Source: Paraescarpia echinospica
Lineage: Eukaryota; Annelida; Polychaeta; Sabellida; Siboglinidae
Length of the DNA: 64,000 nucleotides
Assembly (NCBI GenBank): GCA_020002185.1
Contig: CM034531.1
Span: 45,075,099-45,139,098 of the forward strand
Reading direction: 5' to 3'
Part shown: positions 20,568 through 31,130 of the stretch, in pieces
How positions within the stretch are numbered: position 1 is the first letter of the stretch
Layout of the letters: each line of letters starts with the position of its first letter
Program-made: the position numbers and the translations under genes
The notes under the pieces: model-generated
Database searches by the model: none
What the model saw: only the letters and a program-made list of their open reading frames with translations
Told to the model about the DNA's origin: nothing

Positions 20568-21335
20568 TTAGTCATCGTCGACGTATCTTTTTAGTGTGCG
20601 GACTGTATACGAGGGCTCCCCGTTCCAACTCGTCTTCCGCACACTAATCTCCACTTTAGTACCGGCTAACTCGAGCACGGTATCGCGGAGATCCTCCTCG
20701 TTCAATTCCGTCAAGTACTCGGCCGTGAACTCGACGAGATTAGACATTTGGCTATCGAACAACGTAAGCCAAAGCTCGTCTTCCTCCTCCTCGCCGTCCT
20801 TCACCATCACACGCAACGCGAAGAATTATTTCGGTACGAACACTTCACCGTGCGTTCGACATATCAGGACCCCGGCTTTGCTTGTCTGCAATTTCCGACG
20901 ACAACGGGAACATCCCAAATAGGTGGTGCCGGGCTCCCCTTTGTACGAGACGGCATCGATCGTAACGGGCGACAGGAGTTTATACACACCGTTGACGGCA
21001 CACTTCAGATGTCTCAGACTCACCACTGTGGCGCGTGTCGACGCCGTCGATTCACGCTCCTTAGAACCGCTCCGCGACAGCACCGGGGGCTGCTCGGCCG
21101 TCTCGTCGGGCTGTTCCAAGGACGCCTCTTCGGCGCTTCGCTTTCGGCCGACAGTCAACGGGGCCGCGATGAGCGCAACGGGGCGCCTAACGGGTGGTGA
21201 CGCCCCCATTGACAAGGCTGCAATCAGTGACGAAGGTTGACTGCTGCTGCTGCTGGCCGCTGCCACCTTCATCGACTGCTTACGCGGTGCCTTCGGCTTT
21301 TTTGGTTGTTGTTGTTGTTGACTTTCATCCGCCAT
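20568..21335 (-). pseudogene. RPA70 C-domain-like single-strand DNA-binding protein, one in-frame stop
   Basis: From ATG 21335 the frame gives a Gln/Lys/Ser-rich leader (1-45) and a linker. Then comes a region resembling the C-terminal DNA-binding domain of replication protein A large subunit: SYKGEPGTTYLGCSRC, a zinc ribbon of C-x2-C and C-x2-H (CRTH), then ELWLTLFDSQM, AEYLTELNEEDL and KVEISVRK. A single TAA at 20826-20828 lies in frame between the ribbon and the following beta strand; frame and homology continue to a natural TAA at 20568-20570. By analogy it would coat single-stranded DNA during replication. The family match is by pattern, not by search. The stop may disable it. Confidence 0.65.
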
Positions 21336-21394
21336 GTTGCGGAAGAACGTCTGCTGCTTGCTGCTCTGCTGTTGTAGAAATAATACACGTTAGA

Positions 21395-22245
21395 ACTTCA
21401 GCGTCATACAATATAACATTTTTCTCAACCGTTTTATACCTTTTCCAAATAACACGCATGCGCACTTCACGCTAATACGTCATCTTACTCAATTATCAGC
21501 GTGAGTGCCTCGAACATTTCAGACATTTTGTTTTCAGAAAAAAGTTTCCAGTCACGTCAGTACATTCGCCGTTAAATCTCTCCTTACATCGATTTTCTCT
21601 AATATCGATGCATCTCGCGTTTCCTGACTCCACAGCGAACCTATACAACGTTTTGTTTCGTACTTTTAACGTTTCGTTTATTGTTTTTGAAATGTCATTG
21701 TCTACAATATAACGCGCATGCGCACTTCACACTTATACCGTTATCTTTTTCAATTATCGACGTGCATACTTCATCCATCCCAGGCATTTTGTTTTCGGAA
21801 AAAAGTTTCAGGTCGCGTCAGTACATTCGCCGTTAAATCTCTCTTTACATCGAATTTCTCTAATATCGATACATCTCCCGTTTCCTGACTCCACAGTGAT
21901 CGTATACAACGTTTAATTTTGAGCTTTTAACGTTTCATTTATTGTTTGTAAAAATCCATTGTTCTCCGTTCACATTCCAATCTCGTTAAGTCACGCGCAA
22001 CAGATGTCACACATGTGCGATTAACGCATTCCGCCTAGTCTACCGAGGAATTTGTTTTAGGAAAAAAGTTAGCGTTCACGTCAGTGCATTCATTGTCAAA
22101 TGTGACTTTTACAGCGAATTTCTCTAATATCTATGCATCTCGAGTTTCCTGACCCCGTAGTGATCGTATATAACGTTTAATTTCGTACTTTTAACGTTTC
22201 GTTTAACGTTTGAAAAAATCCTTTGTTCTCCGTTCACATGTCAAT
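21395..22245. repeat. Three-copy tandem repeat of about 260 bp
   Basis: Anchors recur at a spacing of 260-264 bp: CGCATGCGCACTTCAC at about 21455 and 21715; TCTCTAATATCGATGCATCT-type blocks at about 21595, 21857 and 22121; GGAAAAAAGTT and CGTCAGTACATTCGCCGTTA in each unit. Copies 1 and 2 are closest and copy 3 is more diverged. The array lies just upstream of the minus-strand RPA-like gene. Confidence 0.8.
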
Positions 22246-22399
22246 CAAGATAAGCCGTAGTGTCATGCGCCGCCGCCGCCGCTGTTTGATGACGCGCACA
22301 TGTCATACACACTTTTACAAACACGAGCGCACGACGTCTCCACCACATCCCTCCATCTAACATGGCCACACGGTAAGACTGTGCTTACTAGTACGCAAT

Positions 22400-22765
22400 A
22401 TTTTAAACATGCATTTTATTTAAATTTACTACAAACATGCATGCATTTTATTTAAACAATGCATACTACGCAATTGCATATATTTAAACATGCATGCATT
22501 TTATTTATAACTCTCATTTTATTTAGCATGTATTTTAAACATGCATGCATTTTATTTAAATTTACTACATACCGTTTAAACATGCATGCAATTTATTTAA
22601 ACAATGCACGTTTTTACTATTGCATGTATTTTACCAAGACAGTGCTTACTAGTAGCATGTATTTTAAACATGCATGCATGCAATTTATTTAAATTTACTA
22701 CATACCGTTTAAACATGCATGCATTTTATTTAAACAATGCATACTACGCATGTATTTTATTTATA
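22400..22765. repeat. AT-rich repeat built on AAACATGCATGCATTTTATT
   Basis: About eight irregular copies of the phrase, separated by TTACTACATACC- or CAATGCATACTACGC-type spacers. Any open frames here are artefacts of the repeat. Confidence 0.75.
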
Positions 22766-22820
22766 ACTCTCATTTTATTTTTACTATGTTGTCTCATTTT
22801 ATTTCATCCTTTGTTTATTT

Positions 22821-23195
22821 CATAGACCGATCCAACTGCCTACAAGCACCACGTACACGCCTCGTAGACCGATCCATCTGCCCGACGCGTCGACGACGTC
22901 GACCCGGGCAACATGCGCGGTCCCACCGTACATCCACACGTCGCCACCTCCCACGCCCGCCCCCACGCCTGACTACAGCTCCGACGACGATGACATCATC
23001 CCCGATATGGCACGGGTGTTTCTCATAAAACAACCAAATGGACTATGGAGAACGATCACGCCTCCCGAACTATATCGTCGGGAAGGCTTCGGTTCCCCGC
23101 CGGACGATCGTCGGGAAGGCTTCGGCTCCCCGCCGGAGACCAGCAGGCAGCAACCCGTTGGCCGCGGCCGAATGCCCGTCAACTATTCCGAATAA
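22821..23195 (+). CDS. Proline-rich acidic protein, likely terminal exon, unrecognised
   Basis: One frame is open across 22821-23195 with biased composition: Pro/Thr-rich (PPYIHTSPPPTPAPTPDY), then SSDDDDIIPDM, then ARVFLIKQPNGLWRTITPPE and a two-fold repeat RREGFGSPPD/RREGFGSPPE. The first ATG in frame is at 23007 (62 residues). A pyrimidine-rich stretch ending TTTATTTCATAG (to 22825) looks like a splice acceptor, which would make the longer frame an exon. The stop codon at 23193-23195 lies inside an AATAAA signal (23191-23196), an economy common in compact viruses. GC content matches the viral element. I do not recognise the protein. Confidence 0.45.
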   Translation, partial: HRPIQLPTSTTYTPRRPIHLPDASTTSTRATCAVPPYIHTSPPPTPAPTPDYSSDDDDIIPDMARVFLIKQPNGLWRTITPPELYRREGFGSPPDDRREGFGSPPETSRQQPVGRGRMPVNYSE

Positions 23196-23540
23196 AATAT
23201 TTCAGTCACTACTCACGTTTTCACGCATCTATTTTCAATGCATAAACACCCTACTGAACGTTAGTGTATTTATGCATTTGATTTTCATTGTAATCCCACG
23301 ACTAGATGTATTTAAACGCATTGGTTTCGTTTTAATCCCTCCACCAGAACAACGTTGTTTACCGTTAGCCAGCTATGCTGTCATCCAGGGGTCAAAGTCC
23401 ACTAGAGCAGCAGCAGCCGGCGGCGGCCCCTTATCGCTGCAGCAGCAGCGGTCGTCGCTCTTGCTGTCAACATACAGTGCGTCATTCACATACGGGGGCA
23501 TGTCAACGTTTATACAATGGTTTTAGTATACAATGGTTTT
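23196..23540. other. Sequence past the proline-rich frame, nothing firm
   Basis: Mixed composition with a GCAGCAGC-rich patch near 23405-23465. No supported gene. Confidence 0.3.
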
Positions 23541-24110
23541 AGCGTGGTTAGCGTATTGCTTACGTCAGCACACGACTCGACTCCTACCCCGGTTATAGGT
23601 GGTCGACGACATTTCAAAAACGAAAGTACGAAACTAAACTTATATACTTTAGCGTGGTTATAAAGTACGAAACTAAACTTATATACTTTAGCGTGGTTAT
23701 TAAACGCATTATTGCTTACGTCAGCACACTCTAGGTACGGCGTTGATCGCTAGGACTAAAATACTCTCTGCACTCACCGCTAGGTGGCATCTCTAGTGTA
23801 GGGGTAATCAATCATCCAATTAGTATCAAATTACATCGCTCATCAATCACGTTTTTTATAAGTAGGTTTCCGAAACTCATTAGTGTCAAACAAAAAGCCT
23901 TTGATCTTTTTTATACATAGGACTAGTAGCGCATTATTGCTTACGTCAGCAGTGTGCTCGAATCGTTTAGTGGTCATTAAATAATTTTTTATAAGTAGGC
24001 TTTTGAGATCGTACAGCGCCTCCTATCTACTTACGTCACAGAGAACAGTTCGTATTACCTACGTGATTACGTCATAGGCAACAGTTCATTATACATATGT
24101 GCACGCACGG
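23540..24110. promoter_or_regulatory. Cluster of CRE-like TTACGTCA sites with TATA-like motifs
   Basis: TTACGTCA occurs at about 23560, 23716, 23941, 24031 and 24067, five times in roughly 515 bp. Two copies of TTTTTTATAAGTAGG (23852-23866 and 23985-23999) look like TATA boxes. Short duplications are present (TTTAGCGTGGTTAT with CTAAACTTATATAC at 23636-23700; ACAGTTC-spaced repeat at 24045-24090). This resembles a promoter/enhancer. Which gene it serves is unknown. Confidence 0.45.
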
Positions 24111-24669
24111 ATTTATATACATGGATAGGAAGTGCAGGTTATTACGTGTAGTCATTGTCGGCCGTCTTGCTTCCACAAACCGTCGATAATAGAGGTTAGA
24201 GGACGATCTACGTGCAGCGATTACGCGTCACAATTGGTGCGTGAACGTCTATGTCACATATGGCGGCAATTTCAAATTAAATTTGCGGGAGCATAACGTA
24301 AAAGTCGTAATTGTGCACGCGAATGCGCATGTTCAAACATATACGTGAGAAAACGCGTGTGTTGCATGTGGACGCTACGCGTAACGTGGTTGAAAGAATA
24401 TGACTGCGCATTCATTATATTTAACAATAGGGGAAGCAATATGGCGGCCGTGTTTCGACAAGTAGACCTTTTAATGTTAGGCTTCTTATCCATGTATATA
24501 GATCAATGTGGGTACGCCATACGCAGTATGATACAGTACAACACATGCAATTTTTATAATTGGTTATGTTTACAAGAAACACATTCAATAAACCAATATA
24601 CCAATTTGACACACGTCATTGACGATATAAATTACACGAATAGATGATTGAAAACCGCACATGATTATG
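24111..24669. other. Intergenic, nothing recognised
   Basis: Short open frames exist but show no protein-like features. Confidence 0.3.
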
Positions 24670-25146
24670 TTACTTCGCTACAGCATGATATTGAATCAGC
24701 CCATCGTATCGACCCAATGTTGGCAATAGCACTACCTTACCTCTGACATATAACATACGCAACGCATCAAAGCTAAAACAATTTCGTTCCACTTGTATTT
24801 CGTCCCACTTGGTGTGTTTGTCCGTCTTGATTGTGGGAACCGGGCGCTGTTCCAACATCAAAGAACAATTCCATGAAATCCTCGTCACTACCTGTCCGCC
24901 ATTCTCATCAGCCAGCGTTGCTACTATAGTTGGCACACATCCCAAAAGCAAACAAAATCCAAAGCGATTAATATGATTGGTGAACTCTGCAACTGCCAGA
25001 TATACATTTCGATAGGTCGAAGTGCCAGGGATACTAACATATTCAAATGTCTCTGACTTGAGGGCATGGATAAGCTCATTGAAGTTAAACTGGACTCGGA
25101 CTTTAACGTTTGAAATGGAATGTGTCCTGCCTTCGGATGAAAGTCA
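24670..25146 (-). CDS. Unrecognised 158-residue open frame, possible exon or remnant
   Basis: The minus strand is open from 25146 (just after a TGA) to a stop at 24670. It looks protein-like: SNVKVRVQFNFNELIHALKS, FEYVSIPGTSTYRNVYLAVA, INRFGFCLLLGCVPTIVATL, TRISWNCSLML and LRMLYVRGKVVLLPTLGRYD. Hydrophobic and charged residues alternate as in a folded domain. No ATG occurs before codon 66, so it would have to be an exon or a 5'-truncated gene. I recognise no family. It lies just outside the viral element and could be either host or element. Confidence 0.3.
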
Positions 25147-26485
25147 CAACCGAAAACTAAACACATTAAATTTCTTATGTCTAATGGAGATACTGAAAAT
25201 TGGTCTTAAGTGGTATCAAACAAAGAAATCCAGACTAAAACAAAGAAGAGAAGATCAGTGTGAGAGTAAAGAGAAGAAGATGGAAATGGTTTGGGCCTAG
25301 AAACAAATGAAGACATCCACTTCCTGATGGCGCTGACAAAGACGCGAAAAGGGAAGCGGAAAGTTGGTCACTCCGAAACATTCTGGCGAACAACCGTCGA
25401 AAAAGACAGATAATTGAGACAGAGAACACAGATTGGTGCAAAACGTTTAGCCAGAGACAGAACAGGGCCCGATGTTATAAAGCGTACTCGGTGCTTATAC
25501 TCAACTCCATGCTCAGACTCAAGATTTCATGCTCACCGGAGAATCCGTGCTCACGGTGGTTATAAAACTTCTTGAGTACGTGCTCAACTGAGTACGCCGT
25601 CTTGAGTACGAGAGCGAAAGAAAGAGCTCCTTAGACGCAATGACGCTGTTTTATTCAAATACACAAGCGGCCAGATGGAACTCTCTCGTTGACGAAGGTA
25701 ACAAACCTAAATTTATTTATAAACAACATCAACTTCCGATTATAAAACGATGACAGGCGAAGATCTTCGCCGTTGTGACATGTTTTTATTCTGTGGTGAA
25801 ATGCGCAGAGGAACATCGATAAAATAATGCTAAAGGAACGTACCTCAGTGTGCGCGGTGGAACCAACATGGTACAAGACAATTCAAAAGATAACCTCGGA
25901 CCCAGGACGAAGAAGTTGCACAACAAGGACAGGTTAGGTGAGAAGCACTAACACCCAAATTGACTTTGTTATCCAAGACCTCCGGAAATAGTTTGGCACC
26001 TACCCGAATGACCAAATATTTCGCAACCTACGCCCTATGCCATGCAGAGGTATTATTCTTGCATGAGTATAAACATTCACCAAACCCGCAGGCCGTCAGT
26101 ATATATAAATGGTGTAACACCATTGCTGTATGAACGGTTACTTCTTGTTTTCGTGTTTACCGTCAGCGTTCGTTGGTTCACCGTTTAACTACTTTGTGTA
26201 ATTATTCATGTAAATGGTGCTTCTTCACAAATCACCACTATCACTTCTCTGTGGGGAATTCTCTCTCTAATTAATAATTCAGCCCCCAGTTGCTTTATAG
26301 CACAGACCGTTAAACTCGTGTCCATCAGCCTAACCAACTGTAGCCCATATAAACCTATATCTGGTCAAATAGTTTGTGACGTTACATGTATTGATATCGC
26401 ACTTTAAACCTGTGTACGGCTGGCTAGAGTTTCTTACCTGCAGCTATTTTGGTTTAATTTACCATTGATGTATATTGACATTGAA
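25147..26485. other. Intergenic; GA-rich patch and CTTGAGTACG-type short repeats
   Basis: 25230-25300 is rich in AAGAGAAGA. In 25480-25620, phrases such as GTTATAAA, GAGTACG and GTGCTCA recur in both orientations, suggesting a small decayed inverted-repeat element. No gene supported. Confidence 0.35.
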
Positions 26486-26599
26486 TATACAGTACTGGAA
26501 CAAATAACTGGGACAGTGATTATGTTAGGCAATATTCACGACTTTGCAGTAAATAGACGCCGTTTTGTCAGTTAATAGGCAATATAATATGTTTTATTT

Positions 26600-27720
26600 T
26601 ATTTAGAATTCGGCGTGTGTTATTCCCTACCAGGTAGTATTTAGCTTCTCCTGAAGGTCATCCAAGGAACTTGGTTTGCAATCATGAACCTGCACTTTCA
26701 GGTTTTGCCACAAATTCTCGATGGGGTTTAGGTCTGGAGATTGGGCTAGCCAGTTCATTACTGTGATGACTTTCTTTGCTTTGTGGCATGGCGCATTGTT
26801 TTGTTGAAAGATGTAATCTCTGCCACCGTGCAGCTTATCTGCAGATGGTAACATGCTCTTTTTAAGGAGTTTGATGTACTGTGCTGGGCCTAACGTGCCG
26901 TCGACCCTGTGGAGGAAACCAACACCTTGGCTACTAAAGCAACCCCATATCATTTGTTTGCCACCACCAAACTTCACAGTTGGGACGATGCATTGTTCAC
27001 TATATCTTTCTCCTGTTTCTTCGTCACATAAACTCTCTTTGAAGTGTTGAAAAGCTCAATGCTGATTTCATCTGAACACAAAACACGTTGCCAGTCATCA
27101 TCAGACTAATGTATGTGCCTCCTTCCCCATTGCAACCGTGCCTTTCGGTTCTTGACAGAGATTTAACAAGATTTAACAAGATTTAACAAGATTTAACAAG
27201 ATTGCCACCCAGAGAATTAACTCTAGGTGGCAGGTTGACAAGGAAACCCTTTGGCTTATCGAGAGTCCGAACCTTTTATCTATGTGTATCCCGCCCGTCT
27301 GAGGTATGTGTCGATTACAGAGAGCAGGGGCTTGTTAACTGCAACACACCCTCTTAATCCTGCTACTTTTAATCTGTTCCTAACTGTTCAACTAGAAACG
27401 TTAAGTCCACACTCATCTTGCCAACGTTTCTTTAAGTCACTGGAGGTCAAGCGACGGTCATTCAAGGACGTACGGATGAGTCGACGATCTTGCGGTTTTA
27501 CAGTTGATTTCTTTCGGCCTCTCCCCGGAAGAGTTTTCACAGAGCCTGTATTCTGGTGCTTCTGCACAAAGCTAGCAACTGCTTCGCTATTCAATTCTCA
27601 ATTTCCTTGCAATTTCCCTCATGCTGGCTCCATTTCTGTGTAGTACCACAACCTTTAAGCGTCGCTCATCAGTCATTCGATCGTTTCCGTTCATCTTTTT
27701 TATTCACGAAACAAAAAAAT
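26600..27720 (-). pseudogene. Tc1-like transposase, dead, with nested LINE insertion
   Basis: The N-terminal helix-turn-helix part lies at about 27690-27330 (SVKTLPGRGRKKSTVKPQD, RRLTSSDLKKRW). The catalytic part lies at about 27160-26627: VLCSDEIS (first D), IFQQNNAPCHKAK where the family has D in the second catalytic position, and AQSPDLNPIENLW (E). A stop is visible near 27105. The second catalytic Asp is read as Asn, so cleavage should be lost even without the other damage. A 155-bp LINE tail splits the gene at 27162-27316. I could not identify the terminal inverted repeats with confidence. Confidence 0.8.
27157..27322 (-). mobile_element. 5'-truncated CR1-like LINE tail inserted in Tc1
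   Basis: Only the last ~150 bp of the CR1-like LINE is present: four copies of ATTTAACAAG, the 3' stem-loop at 27203-27230, and a short coding end. It is flanked on both sides by ACAGAG (27157-27162 and 27317-27322), a likely target-site duplication. This is classic extreme 5' truncation. Confidence 0.8.
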
Positions 27721-27835
27721 CTTATGTTATTTGACAAATCTTTGTTCTATATTGTATTTGCACCAATAAAATTGTATTTTGTAATAAAAAATTTCATTAT
27801 CTTACCACGATAAAATATTTCTTGAATTTACTTAA

Positions 27836-28720
27836 TTTTACCTGTCTATCTAGGTGAATTTCCTGAATTTACCTGTGTATCTAGATGAATTTCCTTAACC
27901 ATTTCAGTACGACAGGCCGGATTTCTGGCCGCACTGTCTGTGACGCTTCAGTACGACGACGGTTATTCGGCATAGACGATGTCTGCTATTCAAATCGTTT
28001 TTACTCATAATTATCCACTATGTGGAGCCACTTGTTGTGTACAGTTGTCAGGCAAATAAATTAGCTATTCAGCAGCGGTCATCGTTTATTATTGCTCAAT
28101 AATACTTTACGGAGATTTTCAAGGTTTTTAATGATGGATTATCAAAATCTGCGGTGGCCACAATGGCAGACGGCATTACTTCATCTAGCGATTTACAACC
28201 GTATGGTTTGGACATATTATTTGATAGTTTTAGCAAAGAATCTTTGTAGGATGTTGACGATGGACACAATAACGATGTCGGCGAATTTAGTATACAACTG
28301 TGTTCAGCAACTGCAAAAAACTTTGAAATCTTGGGGGCCATCTTGGATTGCTGATTACCATGACGACGGAATGTAAAATGATATTGCTCATTTTACTCGC
28401 AGGTTATCATACTTTCCGAAAGTATATAACATTCGTATTCATAAAATGCATTTTTGTTGCTCAAACCTTGACTTGAAATGAGGTAGTCCATTGTCTTGCA
28501 TATTCACTGGGAATGCAGTATTCAGTGGTCACCACTGGTCAGGGCTGTAGTATTGAAATGGTTAATTTACCTCTGTATCTAGGTGAATTTCCTGAACTTA
28601 CCTGTGTATATAAGTAAATTTCCTGAACTGACCTGTGTATCTAGGTGAATTTCCTGAATTGACCTGTGTATCTAGGTGAATTTCCTGAATTAACATGTGT
28701 ATCTAGGTGAATTTCCTGTT
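27836..28720. repeat. 30-bp minisatellite (ACCTGTGTATCTAGGTGAAT...), split in two
   Basis: Two copies lie at 27836-27894 and about five at 28566-28720. The unit reads ACCTGTGTATCTAGGTGAAT followed by TTCCTGAATT. The arrays are one locus interrupted by the 663-bp piggyBac-type element. Confidence 0.85.
27899..28561. mobile_element. piggyBac-type non-autonomous element, TTAA target
   Basis: It begins CCATTTCAGTACGAC and ends GTAGTATTGAAATGG, giving imperfect inverted termini. TTAA lies immediately outside both ends (27895-27898 and 28562-28565). TTAA duplication with CC..GG-type termini defines the piggyBac superfamily. Internal frames (SDGITSSSDLQPYGLDILFD) hint at a transposase N-terminal remnant. 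Confidence 0.8.
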
Positions 28721-29945
28721 CAAAGTTGGTACTTATAAATTTTTCGGTACTTAGAAAATTTTCAAACTTGGTACTTAGAATATTTTTCATAGTCGCTAGT
28801 CTAAGTTTGATTGTTGTCTCGTCCGTTGCTCGTCCGTTGCTCGTACGATCATTATGACCAAATCCTAATACCTCATGGTGTAATTTAAATTAAACGTGTT
28901 CTTTTGTGTTCCAGAGTATGAAGGTACACTAGCGGCACCGACTGGACCAGAATGCATTTGGCATCAGTCAGACACAATATATAAACGGGATGAAACGTGG
29001 TTGGAAGATTCAGGTTGATCTATGGAAGGTTGGTCATTATTTTAGTTATGGAAGGCATGTAAGCGCAGTTCCGACCAGAGCTACATAAAAATACTACAGC
29101 GAAGCAGCGAAATACAATTTCACTTATAGCCATTGCTTTTTATTACATGTCTTAGCTGAAAATACTAGACTAGGCAAATAATCTAAAAAACCTTTACCAG
29201 TTATAACCAGCCGTGATGCCATTTTCTATTGTGATTTTTTCTGCGTGGTGAGTTATTTTGTGAAAATGGGCTGTTTGAAGGTGTTTTCAACATGTACAAA
29301 ATCGGCTAGATATATACTAGCCACAATAAGAAACTGTGCATGATACAAATGTCATTATATTGCTAAAAAAAATGGTTTGAGCTGTCCACACAAAAGTGTT
29401 ATGTAAGTGTAACGTGTGTGCCATTATTTTCACGTGACAATGACACGATGGCTTTACGTTTATGCCTAATCTTTAGGATCAACGTTTCAGCGGCGAACAT
29501 GAACATCACAAGATTAATTACGGGTGTGTCATCCAACTGCGTTGATCACTGCAGTGCATCGGCGCCTACAGTGGAATGTCAGGCTTGTGCTTCATGTGTT
29601 TTTCCAGTTGGGTGTACCAGCAGCTCTCCAAACGTCTGCCTTAGGTAACCATGCCTGTTACGAACCCCCCTACAGGAGCATTTTCTTTGTTTTCACACAA
29701 TGGCGTTGCCTGACCTTGCATTATGTAACTTTCCAATGAAAGTCATGCTATGGTATAGTCTACATGTCCCTGTTTCATGTTAATCGACATTGAGCAAAAT
29801 CAATCCATTGCATTACTTTTCGGTGCCTGTCTTCCTATGCACAGTTTCTTTATGTGGCTAGTATATACGATAATTATAGGACGACACGAGAAAATGTTAT
29901 GTCAGCATCTGTGTAAAAAACGAGGCACGTATGTGCAGCAAATTT
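28721..29945. other. Intergenic, nothing recognised
   Basis: A short duplicated phrase (TTGGTACTTA with GAAAATTTT, 28727-28790) is visible. No gene supported. Confidence 0.35.
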
Positions 29946-29949
29946 TAAA

Positions 29950-30505
29950 TAAATACAATAATAATAATTATTGTTATAATAATGATCATAATAGTGAATA
30001 TAATAATGATGATACTAATTATAATAATACTAATTATAATAATTATGATAATAATAATGATAATGATCATAAAAGTGAATATAATAATGATGATACTAAT
30101 GATAATAATTATGATAATAATAATGATAATAATTATGATAATAATTATAATAATAATTATCATAATAGTGAATATAATAATGATGATACTAATGATAATA
30201 ATTATGATAATAATTATGATAATAATAATAATAATGATAATGATGATGATAATAATGATGATGATGATAATGATGATGATAATGATAATAATAATGATGA
30301 CAATAATGATGATAATACTGATGATAATACTGATGATAATAGTGAATATAATAATGATGATACTAATGATAATCATTATGATAATAATAATTATAATAAT
30401 GCTATTAATAATAATAATGATGATAACAATTATGATAATAATGATGATAATGATGATACTGTGATGATGATGATGATGATAATAACAATAATAATAATAC
30501 AATAA
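29950..30505. repeat. AAT/GAT trinucleotide microsatellite, about 550 bp
   Basis: Continuous AAT, GAT, TAT and ACT triplets with few interruptions. The poly-Asn, poly-Asp and poly-Ile frames that cross it are by-products of triplet periodicity. Confidence 0.95.
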
Positions 30506-30634
30506 GATAACTTCTATTTCGCCTAAATCCTTGGAAACCAAGCTCAGAAGCGCACCATGACAACAGGATTGGTCAATCTCAAAATCTCTATGCGGTATTC
30601 CAGTTGTCAACAGATGGGTCAAGGCGCTAGGGAG

Positions 30635-31130
30635 CTATGGTAGATAGGCAAGGTTGTGAAGATAAGTTTTTAAATGACGACGGAATTTTGTAATATGTTC
30701 AACTGATCTAACACTAAGAGGGAGCTGACTCCAAAGAGTTGGTGCAGCAACAGAAAAAGCCCTAGTTCCAATGTTAGTGTTGACTCTAGGAACAATACGT
30801 AGGTCAGAACTAGATAATCGAAGCTGGATAGGTTTTCTTTCAGGAGTAAGGAGTGAGTGCAAATAAGATGGTTGCTTACTGGACAGTGCTGGACAGTATG
30901 TAATGGTACACATCTTAAATATCATTCGCTATTGTATAGTAAGTCAGTGCAAAGATTTCAAAAGTGGTACAGAGCGAGAGAAACGAGATCGTGTAACTAA
31001 CCTTGCTAGACAAATTTGGATAAATTGAACTTTTGTAATATCTTTGTTAGCGATATTATAACGGAGTGAACTGCAATAGTGAAGTCTGCTGCTAACAAAC
31101 GCTCTTGCAATAGTTTTAGCAACAGACAAT
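30635..31130 (-). pseudogene. LINE (CR1/L2 group) reverse-transcriptase C-terminal fragment
   Basis: On the minus strand: ARAFVSSRLHYCSSLRYNI, LLKSLH, then after a small deletion FKMCTITY, SDLRIVPRVNTNIGTRAFSV, APTLWSQLPLSVRSVEHITK and FRRHLKTYLH. This is the usual C-terminal block. The WLP segment expected after LLKSLH is missing at about 30926-30943, and stops are present. Dead fragment. Confidence 0.75.

Noticed and set aside
29777..30622. Poly-Asn/Asp, poly-Ile and poly-Met frames of up to 242 residues
   Set aside because: Trinucleotide repeat artefact open in several frames on both strands.
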